Position numbers and translations under genes: made by a program | The notes under the pieces: generated by a model | Told to the model about the DNA's origin: nothing | What the model saw: only the letters and a program-made list of their open reading frames with translations | Database searches by the model: none | Part shown: positions 16,348-23,630 of the stretch, one piece after another | Position numbering within the stretch: position 1 is the stretch's first letter | How the letters are laid out: every line of letters starts with the position of its first letter | Assembly (NCBI GenBank): GCA_965237875.1 | Contig: CBDEGP010000002.1 | Coordinates: 1,178,001 to 1,242,000, forward strand | DNA from: DAOUJI01 sp965237875 | GTDB lineage: Bacteria > Chloroflexota > Dehalococcoidia > Lucifugimonadales > JAGWBF01 | DNA: 64,000 nucleotides | Direction: 5' to 3'

Positions 16348-16764
16348 CTAACGCCTGCGGCGGCTGGCGCCGTACTTGCTCCGGCCGCGGCCACGGTCCT
16401 GGACGCCCTCACAGTCGAGAGCCCCCCTGATGACGTGGTACCGCACCCCTGGCAGGTCCTTGACCCTTCCGCCTCGTATTAGCACCACCGAGTGTTCCTG
16501 GAGGTTGTGCCCTTCTCCTCCGATGTACGCCGTGACTTCGAAACCGTTGGTTAGCCTGACACGGGCTATTTTCCGCAGGGCAGAGTTGGGCTTTTTAGGC
16601 GTCATAGTCCGCACCTGGACGCAAACGCCCCTACGTTGAGGCGCCCCAGGCCCCCAGACCGTTCGGTTCTTAAGAGAGTTTTGCAGCCAGTGCATGGCAG
16701 GGGCTTTGGTCTTTTTAATGACCTTCTTGCGCCCCTTCCTAACCAGCTGATTTACTGTAGGCAT
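16348..16764 (-). CDS. rpsL: Ribosomal protein uS12
   Basis: A 138-residue protein, first gene of the cluster: MPTVNQLVRKGRKKVIKKTK, RRGVCVQVRTMTPKKPNSAL and RGGRVKDLPGVRYHVIRGAL. The Lys residues of TPKKPNS and GRVKDLPG, whose mutation gives streptomycin resistance in other bacteria, are wild type. S12 controls decoding accuracy. A strong Shine-Dalgarno (GGAGGAG) lies just upstream and a promoter is called at 16800-16828. Confidence 0.98.
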   Translation of the reverse strand: MPTVNQLVRKGRKKVIKKTKAPAMHWLQNSLKNRTVWGPGAPQRRGVCVQVRTMTPKKPNSALRKIARVRLTNGFEVTAYIGGEGHNLQEHSVVLIRGGRVKDLPGVRYHVIRGALDCEGVQDRGRGRSKYGASRRRR

Positions 16765-16799
16765 ACAAACTCCTCCGGCGCCTCAGGCGACAATTGGAT

Positions 16800-16828
16800 A
16801 CTCTACCAACAAACGCGGGCGGTGTCAA
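16800..16828 (-). promoter_or_regulatory. Promoter of the str-S10-spc-alpha cluster
   Basis: Read on the minus strand, a perfect -35 hexamer TTGACA (16823-16828) is followed after 17 bases by TAGAGT (16800-16805), a four-of-six match to TATAAT. Transcription would begin about 30 bases before rpsL. It is the only gap of more than 100 bases upstream of rpsL and the only clear promoter seen for the 16-kb cluster. Activity is inferred from the match alone. Confidence 0.7.
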
Positions 16829-16876
16829 CAAAATTCGGACGGTTTTCGCAGGATGCCCGTAGAGTCCGTTCCGGCC

Positions 16877-17392
16877 CTATTCAGACAGCTTTCGGGCGGT
16901 GTGCGCGACTCGCTCACCCAGCGCGGCGGCTTGCTTCAAGTCGGCCTGCGTGACCTGACCTGTCGCCGTAGCCCCATAGTAGGAACCCGACAGCTTCATC
17001 TCCTCGGACCAAGGAAGGCCCGCCACGATCATTCCGCAGGCCAGCATCCAGTGAATGAGACTCAGAAGCGTGAACTCCAGGCCTGAGTGCCGGCCCCTCC
17101 CGGTGGTGAACGCCCCTCCGACCTTGCCCCTCAGAGAGCCGTCCTCCCAGAAGTCTCCCTGGTCGTCCAGCCATCGCTTAAGGTCGCCCGTAATACCGCT
17201 CCAGTTCGGAGAACCCAGGACCAAGCCGTCGGCTTCCAGTAAGTCACCCTTTGTGGCGTCGGCAAGCGTCCTGAGCCTGGCCTCTGCGCCTGCCACTCGG
17301 GAGACGCCCAGGCAAACAGCTTCAGCCAACGGCTCAATCAAGGGTCCGCGCGCGTCGTAAAGCGTCAGTATTTTGACAACGTCTTGAAGCAT
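16877..17392 (-). CDS. Flavodoxin-like / WrbA-family FMN protein
   Basis: A 171-residue protein with a flavodoxin-type alpha/beta fold. The N-terminal strand (VVKILTLYDARGPLIEPLAE) lacks the usual Ser/Thr-rich FMN-phosphate loop, but the later motifs are typical of NAD(P)H-dependent quinone or FMN reductases: ADGLVLGSPNWSGITGDLKR, KVGGAFTTGRGRHSGLEFTL and a C-terminal GYGA-like segment (SGSYYGATATGQ). It most likely binds FMN and acts in redox metabolism. It lies upstream of, and parallel to, the ribosomal cluster but is separated from it by a promoter. Confidence 0.7.
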   Translation of the reverse strand: MLQDVVKILTLYDARGPLIEPLAEAVCLGVSRVAGAEARLRTLADATKGDLLEADGLVLGSPNWSGITGDLKRWLDDQGDFWEDGSLRGKVGGAFTTGRGRHSGLEFTLLSLIHWMLACGMIVAGLPWSEEMKLSGSYYGATATGQVTQADLKQAAALGERVAHTARKLSE

Positions 17393-17473
17393 GGGAGGAC
17401 TTAACGCCTGATTCCTGAGTCTATGCTGAGGACGCCTGCGCCGGTCAAACCGGTCACGCCAGGGGCCGTCAGG

Positions 17474-18106
17474 TCAATTGGAACCCAGGAGAGTCTTCAC
17501 TATCCGGCGCTCCAGGAGCGTTCCCAGTTCCTTCACATGGTCCCGCCGGTTCACGTCCCCTGCGGTCACCAAATACGCCACCCCCAGAAGCCGTCCAACG
17601 CGGAAATCCACCACCGTCGAAGACACCACGCCGAAATCGCTGGTTTGGAGCGTATGCAGCCCAACGGACCGGTCTGCAAAGCCGTTGAAGTCCAACTCGT
17701 CGGCCCTTATCAGCTGTTGCCCTCTCCCCAGGTCACGACCCACGTGGGCCTTGAACTCACCCAGGAACTTATTGGTCATCCACCCGGACACTTCTTCCAT
17801 GTCATTGAACAGGTGAACAACCGTCGCAGCAACCAGGTCATGTCCCTCCTCGGGAGGCGACAGAAGCCCGCGGTCGTCCGTGTTGACGAATTCGGAGAGA
17901 TAGCCTGCAATGCGTCCGGTGGCCCTGATCTCCTCAGTCGTGCTCCCTGGGAAGCTATGGTCAGCCATCGTCTCGCTGTCCAGTTCCCCGTCTCGGGCCA
18001 GCTCGAAAGCGCTCATTTCTCCAGGCAGGTCTTCCTTGGTCAAGACCATCCTGGGCAGGTCTTCCGCCTGCATGCTCCGGCTGGCTCTGTACAGCAATTC
18101 CGACAC
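17474..18106 (-). CDS. Protein of unknown function
   Basis: A 210-residue soluble protein with no family I can name. It is acidic in the N-terminal half (SMQAEDLPRMVLTKEDLPGE) and has no signal peptide, membrane segment or Cys/His cluster. The middle part (VAATVVHLFNDMEEVSGWMT) could be helical, and the C-terminal part alternates hydrophobic strands (VVDFRVGRLLGVAYLVTAGD), reminiscent of small alpha/beta barrels. It is 82 bases upstream of the flavodoxin-like gene on the same strand. Coding is supported by length and codon pattern, not by homology. Confidence 0.55.
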   Translation of the reverse strand: MSELLYRASRSMQAEDLPRMVLTKEDLPGEMSAFELARDGELDSETMADHSFPGSTTEEIRATGRIAGYLSEFVNTDDRGLLSPPEEGHDLVAATVVHLFNDMEEVSGWMTNKFLGEFKAHVGRDLGRGQQLIRADELDFNGFADRSVGLHTLQTSDFGVVSSTVVDFRVGRLLGVAYLVTAGDVNRRDHVKELGTLLERRIVKTLLGSN

Positions 18107-18676
18107 CGCCGCTCCTATGGAAAGCGCTGGATTCCTTTAGAAAACCGCCGCGATGCGCTCTGGCGCTGCCCCTTTTCTCTTCCCGCCGGTGCATCGGAAG
18201 TCCGTTTAAGGCGGGTTAAGGCGGGCGAGACCGGCAAAGTGGACTCTTACACTATCACCAAGCTCCATAGGCGTCAAACGCCCAAGCGCGCCCCGCCCGC
18301 CCAAATCCTTGCCTTTTTACAAAGAATAGGAAATAGATTAAAAACTCACCAAAATCCACCCGCAATATACCTTGTACTTCCATTGTTCATGCTGCTAGCC
18401 TCAATATGATTTATTCGTGGGGTGGGGAAGGGACAGCATTCTCCCGTACGTTCCCAATCGCTCCGTGTTTGACCCATCGGCGGGTCCGTTTGGCTGGGAG
18501 CCGAGGAGTTTTCTCCGTCAGGCCCAGCTTTGATACAGCAAGATGTCCTTAGGTTGGTCGTAACGAGAGCCAAGTTGATTAGTGGGCCTTTCATCCGGTT
18601 GAGTTCGTTAATGGGACGAGAGCAATTGGCTAGATTAACCGGCGTCAATCCGACGCTGTCAACGGCCCCAGGCCCG
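18107..18676. other. 570-base intergenic stretch, no gene recognised
   Basis: This lies between the divergent unknown gene (minus) and rsmH (plus). It contains a short A/T-rich part around 18310-18400, possible promoter ground for either side, and two small inverted repeats (GACCC-GGGTC near 18470-18490 and GGAG-TTTT-CTCC near 18505-18520). I looked for RNase P RNA and SRP RNA signatures and found neither. The rsmH frame is open back to 18530 but its first 49 residues do not resemble the family. Confidence 0.5.
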
Positions 18677-19636
18677 ATGGGGGAAGCCGTGGTGGACAAA
18701 GCTTTCTCACACGAGCCGGCGCTTCTCGAAGAGACGGTGCGCCTTTTGGCGGTGAGGTCGGGTGGTGTGTACATAGACGCGACCGTCGGAGAAGGGGGCC
18801 ATGCGTCCGCCGTCCTCCAGGCCTCGATGCCCGGAGGACGGCTCTTAGGCATCGACAAAGACCCGGATATCATGGAACGGGCCAGCGCCCGCCTGCGGCC
18901 CTACGACGGCGCGTACCGTCTGGTCCAAGGAAGCTACGCCCAAGTCGGAGACATCGCATTTGCCCTGGGCTATGAGGACCCCGACGGAATATTGCTGGAC
19001 CTGGGGTTCTCTTCCTTTCACATCGAACGCTCGGGGCGGGGTTTCTCCTTTGCCAAGGACGAGCCGTTGGACATGCGCTTCGACCCTCAGGGGCCCGTGA
19101 CCGCGGCCCATATAGTAAATGAGTACCCACAGGACGACTTGGCCAACATATTGGCCCGGTTTGGAGAGGAACGCAGGGCAAGGGCCATCGCAAGGGCCAT
19201 CGTATCGTCGCGCCCCGTCGAAGGGACAGCACACCTTTCCCGAATAGTCTCGAAGGAGGCGCGGGCATCTTCCGGAAAGGTCCATCCCGCCACACGCACC
19301 TTCCAGGCCTTGCGCATCGCGGTGAACTCGGAGCTTGAAGCCCTGGAATCGGGCCTGGAACAGGCCCTGGAAATCCTCAGACCCGGCGGCAGGTTGGCCG
19401 TCATAAGCTACCACAGCCTGGAGGACAGGCTGGTGAAATCGACCTTCGCCAGGGAATCCAAAGACTGCATATGCCCCCCCAGGACTCCAATATGCATTTG
19501 CGGCCACTCAGCCTCCGTACGGCTTGTAACCAGACGGGTGGTTGTTCCCGCCAAGGCTGAGGTCCAAGCCAATCCCCGCAGCAGGAGCGCACGCCTGAGA
19601 GTGGCGGAACGCATCGAGAGCTCCCTATCTTCTTAG
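18677..19636 (+). CDS. rsmH: 16S rRNA (cytosine-1402-N4)-methyltransferase RsmH
   Basis: From the ATG at 18677 a 319-residue SAM-dependent methyltransferase. The SAM-binding motif is YIDATVGEGGHASAVL; catalytic-region motifs include LLDLGFSSFHIERSGRGFSF, PLDMRFDPQG and VNEYPQDDLANILARFGEE, and the C-terminal RLAVISYHSLEDRLVKSTF is diagnostic. The frame is open to 18530, but the family core starts at FSHEPALLEETV, so the internal ATG is preferred; no strong Shine-Dalgarno decides it. It methylates N4 of C1402 in the 30S P site. It heads a cluster with ftsA and ftsZ. Confidence 0.93.
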   Translation: MGEAVVDKAFSHEPALLEETVRLLAVRSGGVYIDATVGEGGHASAVLQASMPGGRLLGIDKDPDIMERASARLRPYDGAYRLVQGSYAQVGDIAFALGYEDPDGILLDLGFSSFHIERSGRGFSFAKDEPLDMRFDPQGPVTAAHIVNEYPQDDLANILARFGEERRARAIARAIVSSRPVEGTAHLSRIVSKEARASSGKVHPATRTFQALRIAVNSELEALESGLEQALEILRPGGRLAVISYHSLEDRLVKSTFARESKDCICPPRTPICICGHSASVRLVTRRVVVPAKAEVQANPRSRSARLRVAERIESSLSS

Positions 19637-19651
19637 AAGAGGACTGACACT

Positions 19652-20893
19652 ATGGCCAAGGACATTTTCTACACAGCGATAGACTTGGGTACAACGAAAG
19701 TTTGCTCCATCATCGCCCGCATAGGACCTGAAGGAGAGCTCAAGGTCCTGGGCATCGGCACAGTCCCTTCCCAAGGCATGCTGAAGGGAAAGGTGAGCGC
19801 GCCGGAAGAGACGCAGGAGGCGGTCAAGGCGTCTTTGGATGAGGCCCAGAGATACCTTGGAAGGGGCGTGTCCTGGGCATATCTGAGCGTCAGCGGCGAC
19901 CACATCAGCTGCGTGAACACCACAAGCTCTCTCAATGGAGAAAGGGGCGAGACCCCCATCTCGGACCACGACGTCATGTCCCTTGTCCAGTCCAGCCGTC
20001 CCATCCAGGAGGACGGCAAGGAAGTCCTCCACGTCGTGCCGATAAGCTACACCGTTGACGGTCTTACCAACGTACGCAATCCGGTGGGCCTGCACGCCGG
20101 AAAGGTGGAGGTGGAGTCCCACGTCGTCATGGGCGAGTCATCCGTCCTGAGAAACTTGGTCCAGTCCGTAGAGGCCGCGAAAGTTTCCGTAAGAAGCATG
20201 GTGGTCCAGCCCCTGGCCGCAGCCGAAGCCATCCTGACCGAAGACGAACGGGAGATGGGCGCTGTGATGGTGGACATCGGCGGCGGCACCACCGACGTCG
20301 TGGTGATCAAGACCGGAAGCCCCTGGTTCACCTCCATCATACCCGTCGGAGGGAACCAGGTGACCAGAGACCTGTCCGTGGCCTTGGGCGTCCCCTTCTA
20401 TGTAGCTGAGGAAATCAAGGTCAAGCACGGCCATGCGGACCCCAATGCAGTGGACAACACCGAAGACGTTCACCTGCCCGGTTTCAAGGGGCATCCCATA
20501 CGAATGGTCAAACGGCGGGCAATGTGCCAACCCATACAAGACCGGCTCAGCGAAACGTTGAAGCTGGTCATGGTGAAACTGCGCAACGCGGGCATGAGGC
20601 AATTGCCGCCGGCGGGGATGGTGTTGACGGGCGGAACGGCGGAAATGCCGGGCCTCCAGGAGATGGCCGAGAGAACAACGGGATCTCCGGTCCGCATCGG
20701 CTACCCTACCGGGATTCTAGGTCTCCCCCAAGAGCTTCGGAAGACTGCCTATTCGGCCAGCGTTGGGACCCTGCTCTGGGGAATAAAACACCACGGTGAG
20801 GAGCGGCCCTACGCCGAATTCAAAAAGCCCATTCTGGGCCGTGTAAACATCAGCAAACGGCTATTCGGAAAATCGGAGAAAGTCTCTGCCTAA
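19652..20893 (+). CDS. ftsA: Cell division protein FtsA
   Basis: A 413-residue actin-like ATPase that tethers FtsZ filaments to the membrane. Phosphate-1 motif YTAIDLGTTKVCSII, the 1C-domain region (SWAYLSVSGDHISCVNTTSS), phosphate-2 (GAVMVDIGGGTTDVVVI) and the adenosine motif (GMVLTGGTAEMPGLQEMAE) are all visible. The C-terminus (NISKRLFGKSEKVSA) is short; a membrane-targeting amphipathic helix is not obvious. It starts 15 bases after rsmH and 51 bases before ftsZ, so the three probably form one operon. Confidence 0.93.
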   Translation: MAKDIFYTAIDLGTTKVCSIIARIGPEGELKVLGIGTVPSQGMLKGKVSAPEETQEAVKASLDEAQRYLGRGVSWAYLSVSGDHISCVNTTSSLNGERGETPISDHDVMSLVQSSRPIQEDGKEVLHVVPISYTVDGLTNVRNPVGLHAGKVEVESHVVMGESSVLRNLVQSVEAAKVSVRSMVVQPLAAAEAILTEDEREMGAVMVDIGGGTTDVVVIKTGSPWFTSIIPVGGNQVTRDLSVALGVPFYVAEEIKVKHGHADPNAVDNTEDVHLPGFKGHPIRMVKRRAMCQPIQDRLSETLKLVMVKLRNAGMRQLPPAGMVLTGGTAEMPGLQEMAERTTGSPVRIGYPTGILGLPQELRKTAYSASVGTLLWGIKHHGEERPYAEFKKPILGRVNISKRLFGKSEKVSA

Positions 20894-20944
20894 ACGGGCG
20901 CCAAGCGTCTGCAAAGGGCAAAACTATAGCTTAAGGAGGCCCCG

Positions 20945-22111
20945 ATGACTTCAGAAGACCGACCCGAGGAGAACAACACCAGAGCACAGGAGGAGCTTAT
21001 ACCGGCGTCATTCGCAGCTCCGGAAAGCCGTCCGCTGGGACTTCCGGACATAAAGGTGTTTGGAATAGGCGGCGGAGGCTGCAACGCCATAGGACGAATG
21101 CCCAAGGACCGTCTTCAGCTGGTCGACTATTACGGAGTCAACACGGACGCCCAGCACCTGACCCGGTGCGACGTGACCCACCGCATAGTCATCGGAGAAG
21201 ACCTTACTCGAGGCCTGGGTTCAGGCGCGAACCCTGACCTCGGCCGTCAAGCCGCTGAAGAGAGCCGAGAAGCCCTGGAAGGCGCCGTGGAAAGCGCCGA
21301 CATGGTATTTCTCGCCGCCGGCATGGGCGGCGGCACGGGCACCGGAGCGACACCTTTCATCGCCCAACTGGCCAAGGAGGCAGGGGCTTTGACCGTAGCA
21401 GTGGTGAGCAAGCCTTTCGGATTTGAAGCCGCTGTGCGACGCAAGAACGCAGAGGACGGAATAGAGAAGCTCAGGGAGCACGTGGACACCCTTATCGTCA
21501 TTCCCAATGATTGCCTTCTCACGATGAACAAGCAGAGGGAAAGCAACTACAGCTGGGACGACGCCCTTCGAATGGCCGATTCGGTCCTGCAACAGGGCAT
21601 ACAGGCCATTGCTGAAGTGGTGACGACCCCCGGCGAGATCAATGTGGACTTTGCAGACGTGAAGACCATCCTTTCGAACGCAGGGCAGGCGTGGCTGGCC
21701 ATCGGCAAGGGCAAAGGAGAGACCCGGGCCAAGGATGCGGCTAAACAGGCCACAAAGAGCCCGCTGCTTGATATAGACTTGGAGGGCGCCAAGCGGCTTC
21801 TCTTCGTTGTCACAGGCGGCACAAGTCTCTCCCTGAAAGAGGTCCAGGACGCCGCTTCGGTGGTCCAAGACATGGTGGACCCCAACGCCAACGTCATTTT
21901 TGGCACTTCGAAAGACCCCAAGATGGAGGACGAGGTCAAAGTGACCATGGTGGCCGCGTCATTCCCTGTGCTGGACGAGGACCTGCAGCATAGGGACGAG
22001 GACCTGCGGAAGCTTCTCAAAGACGCCATACCGGAAGACTCCGAGGACTTGGACATCCCCGCCTTCCTTCGCCGCCAGTCGGCTCACCGAAGCAGGGGGT
22101 TCTTCCGCTAG
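20945..22111 (+). CDS. ftsZ: Cell division protein FtsZ
   Basis: A 388-residue tubulin-like GTPase forming the division ring. The nucleotide-binding loop (KVFGIGGGGCNAIGRM), the tubulin signature (AAGMGGGTGTGATPFIAQLA) and the T7 catalytic loop (INVDFADVKTILSNAG) are intact. The C-terminal peptide DLDIPAFLRR matches the conserved FtsA/ZipA-binding tail, though 11 more residues follow it. The N-terminal 35 residues are polar and variable. A good Shine-Dalgarno (AAGGAGG) precedes the start. No mur genes accompany it. Confidence 0.96.
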   Translation: MTSEDRPEENNTRAQEELIPASFAAPESRPLGLPDIKVFGIGGGGCNAIGRMPKDRLQLVDYYGVNTDAQHLTRCDVTHRIVIGEDLTRGLGSGANPDLGRQAAEESREALEGAVESADMVFLAAGMGGGTGTGATPFIAQLAKEAGALTVAVVSKPFGFEAAVRRKNAEDGIEKLREHVDTLIVIPNDCLLTMNKQRESNYSWDDALRMADSVLQQGIQAIAEVVTTPGEINVDFADVKTILSNAGQAWLAIGKGKGETRAKDAAKQATKSPLLDIDLEGAKRLLFVVTGGTSLSLKEVQDAASVVQDMVDPNANVIFGTSKDPKMEDEVKVTMVAASFPVLDEDLQHRDEDLRKLLKDAIPEDSEDLDIPAFLRRQSAHRSRGFFR

Positions 22112-22209
22112 GCCCCCCGTAAACCATGAGTAATATTCTCGGCGGCCTGAGGACTACTTACTGATCCAGACAAATTCTTATCGAGAATAGGCGCCCGAGA
22201 ACCGTTTTC

Positions 22210-22250
22210 GAGGCCGTCCGCCAATGGCGGGCGGCCTCTTGATTTGATCG
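22210..22250 (+). terminator. Rho-independent-like terminator after ftsZ
   Basis: A 13-base-pair stem (GAGGCCGTCCGCC at 22210-22222, three-base loop, complementary arm ending 22238 with one G-T pair) is followed by TTGATTTGAT. The stem is very stable; the tail is only moderately T-rich. Its position about 100 bases after ftsZ and 110 before the nrdR promoter fits termination of the rsmH-ftsA-ftsZ transcript. Confidence 0.7.
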
Positions 22251-22359
22251 CTGACCCATCCGGGCCGCCGCCCCCTCCTTCCACGACTCTCCGATTGTCT
22301 CAACTGGCAGAAAAGACGAAAACTCGTCAAAAATGGCGGATTGCGCTGCCGGATAAACC

Positions 22360-22389
22360 TTGACATGGACTTTCGCACGGGTCTACAAT
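22360..22389 (+). promoter_or_regulatory. Promoter of nrdR
   Basis: A perfect -35 TTGACA (22360-22365) is followed after 18 bases by TACAAT (22384-22389), five of six matches to the -10 consensus. The predicted start near 22396 puts both NrdR-box-like elements in the first 55 transcribed bases, a position where bound repressor would block early elongation or open-complex escape. Confidence 0.7.
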
Positions 22390-22402
22390 GCCAGCCTTGA
22401 AT

Positions 22403-22449
22403 TTACAATATCTTGTATGCCATTACATAACGTATACAAGATGTCGAGA
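22403..22449 (+). promoter_or_regulatory. Tandem NrdR boxes upstream of nrdR
   Basis: Box 1 (22403-22418, TTACAATATCTTGTAT) is a good palindrome of the NrdR-box type. Box 2 (22434-22449, ATACAAGATGTCGAGA) matches the reverse complement of box 1 in its left half. Their centres are 31 bases apart, about three helical turns, which is the known spacing for paired NrdR boxes. The same motif pair occurs before nrdJ. This implies autorepression of nrdR. Confidence 0.75.
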
Positions 22450-22492
22450 ATTTAAGAATTTTCTTAGTTTTTTCTAAGAACTGGTTCATTCT

Positions 22493-23149
22493 ATGCGCTG
22501 TCCTTATTGCGACCACGAGGATTCGAAGGTCACCGACTCGCGTACGGTGGAAAGCGGGATCCGGCGCCGCAGGGAATGCACAAAATGCGGCCTCCGCTTC
22601 ACCACCTATGAGCGTGTCCAGACCGCCGTCTTGATGGTGGCAAAGGGAGACGGGCGGCGCGAGGAGTTCAATCGAGATAAATTGACCGCCGGCGTCCTCA
22701 AGGCCTGCACGAAAAGGCCTGTCCCCTACAGGGAAGTGGAAAAGCTGGTGGAAGACGTGGAGTCGGAACTGCAACGCCTCGGCCAAGCAGAAGTCCACTC
22801 AAGCATCATCGGAGACATGGTTATGGAGCGGCTTAGGAAGCTTGACAGGGTTGCCTATATCCGCTTCGCCAGCATTTACCGGGACTTCCAGGATATCGAG
22901 AGCTTCGAAGAGGCCGTCAAGGACCTCAAGGAAAACCCGGAACAATTGACACTGTTGGAAGGCGTGCCCCTGCCGCGGCGTGGGCGTGGGAATCGAGGGA
23001 GGAGACGGGGAACCGCCATCACTAATACGCCCCGACACTTGACACGGGACGGCTCTTCAGGAGGTACTGCCGATGAGCAGCCCCAAGAACCAGACCCGCT
23101 GGGAAACCCTCAGCCAGGAAGCCCACACAATGGAAAAAGCCATGAGTAG
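22493..23149 (+). CDS. nrdR: Transcriptional repressor NrdR
   Basis: An ATP-cone repressor of ribonucleotide reductase genes. The N-terminal zinc ribbon has both Cys pairs (MRCPYCDHEDSKVTDSRTVE and RRECTKCGLRFTTYERVQ), followed by the ATP cone (GRREEFNRDKLTAGVLKACT) and the C-terminal helix RFASIYRDFQDIESFEEAVK. NrdR is normally 150-165 residues; here about 55 extra residues follow (RRGRGNRGRRRGTAITNTP and a Gly/Pro/Asn-rich end), and part of that extension overlaps another frame with its own strong ribosome-binding site at 23073. It is flanked by NrdR boxes on both sides and lies just before nrdJ. Confidence 0.95.
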   Translation: MRCPYCDHEDSKVTDSRTVESGIRRRRECTKCGLRFTTYERVQTAVLMVAKGDGRREEFNRDKLTAGVLKACTKRPVPYREVEKLVEDVESELQRLGQAEVHSSIIGDMVMERLRKLDRVAYIRFASIYRDFQDIESFEEAVKDLKENPEQLTLLEGVPLPRRGRGNRGRRRGTAITNTPRHLTRDGSSGGTADEQPQEPDPLGNPQPGSPHNGKSHE

Positions 23150-23291
23150 CTTTACTCTTTTGGGCGTCATGGACCGCGAAGACAACCATCTGGCTTCTAT
23201 GCAGGATGAGATCGACTCCAAGGTCAGGCACGCTCTCGTAACCTACTGGTTAACCCTAGAGCAAAGCCATTCCGGTCAAGATATTGTATAA
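23073..23291 (+). CDS. Small protein of unknown function between nrdR and nrdJ
   Basis: A 72-residue ORF in a different frame from nrdR, starting at an ATG nine bases after a strong AGGAGG. The product (MSSPKNQTRWETLSQEAHTM to LEQSHSGQDIV) is helical-looking, acidic to neutral, has no Cys and resembles nothing I know. It overlaps the last 77 bases of nrdR, and its final codons lie inside the first NrdR box upstream of nrdJ. It may be a genuine small gene co-transcribed with nrdR, or a chance ORF; the ribosome-binding site is the main support. Confidence 0.4.
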   Translation: MSSPKNQTRWETLSQEAHTMEKAMSSFTLLGVMDREDNHLASMQDEIDSKVRHALVTYWLTLEQSHSGQDIV

Positions 23292-23321
23292 TTGCCCCTA
23301 GACAACACCAATATCTTGTAA
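23274..23321 (+). promoter_or_regulatory. Tandem NrdR boxes upstream of nrdJ
   Basis: Box A (23274-23289, GGTCAAGATATTGTAT) and box B (23306-23321, CACCAATATCTTGTAA) share the core of the nrdR boxes (ACAAGATATTGT or its complement, with one or two changes). Their centres are 32 bases apart. Box B fills the spacer between the -35 and -10 of the promoter at 23299-23327, so binding would directly occlude RNA polymerase. This is expected for an NrdR-repressed reductase gene. Confidence 0.78.
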
Positions 23322-23327
23322 TATAAT
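23299..23327 (+). promoter_or_regulatory. Promoter of nrdJ
   Basis: TAGACA (23299-23304, five of six to TTGACA), a 17-base spacer, then a perfect TATAAT (23322-23327). The spacer is occupied by NrdR box B. The predicted transcription start near 23334 leaves a leader of about 297 bases before the nrdJ start codon. Confidence 0.72.
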
Positions 23328-23333
23328 CCCGCC

Positions 23334-23630
23334 CACGGAAACTGTGGACGCCGGGATGAACCCGGCCACAAGACCCCAGCGGAGGGGACGCCCAGGGTAT
23401 CGGTCTCGAAACGGGGAAGGGGGTGGCGAAGAGGGGTAATCGAGAGGGACCCGGCATGCCTCTGCCGTAGAGTTCTACGTGGTCTGTCTATCGTCTCCGG
23501 AGTTTCTCCTAGTCATACTCATACTTGCGCTTCAAAGAGCCTTGCCCCAAGGACGCCGCACATTGCAGCAATCATTCAGATAGTCAATATAACCGTCGTT
23601 GCCATTTCGACGGTCAACACAGGAGGGGAG
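23334..23630 (+). ncRNA. Long structured 5' leader of nrdJ, function unknown
   Basis: About 297 bases without a convincing ORF separate the nrdJ promoter from its start. The 5' end holds two adjacent hairpins: CCACGG/CTGTGG (23333-23338 with 23342-23347, loop AAA) and GCCGGG/CCCGGC (23350-23355 with 23361-23366). A G-rich part around 23390-23450 and a small hairpin (GTAGA/TCTAC near 23470) follow. It lacks the GCCACTG and B12-box sequences of a standard cobalamin riboswitch. It could be a cis-regulatory RNA for this B12-dependent enzyme; that is a hypothesis. Confidence 0.4.

Noticed and set aside
18107..18676. RNase P RNA or SRP RNA before rsmH
   Set aside because: No GAGGAAAGTCCGGGC-like P4 region and no GGAAGGAAGCAGC-like SRP loop on either strand.
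18346..18873. 175-codon minus-strand frame over the rsmH 5' region
   Set aside because: It runs antisense through conserved rsmH codons and has no recognisable product.
23334..23630. Adenosylcobalamin riboswitch upstream of nrdJ
   Set aside because: The leader lacks the B12 box and the GCCACTG core, so it cannot be called as a cobalamin riboswitch from sequence.
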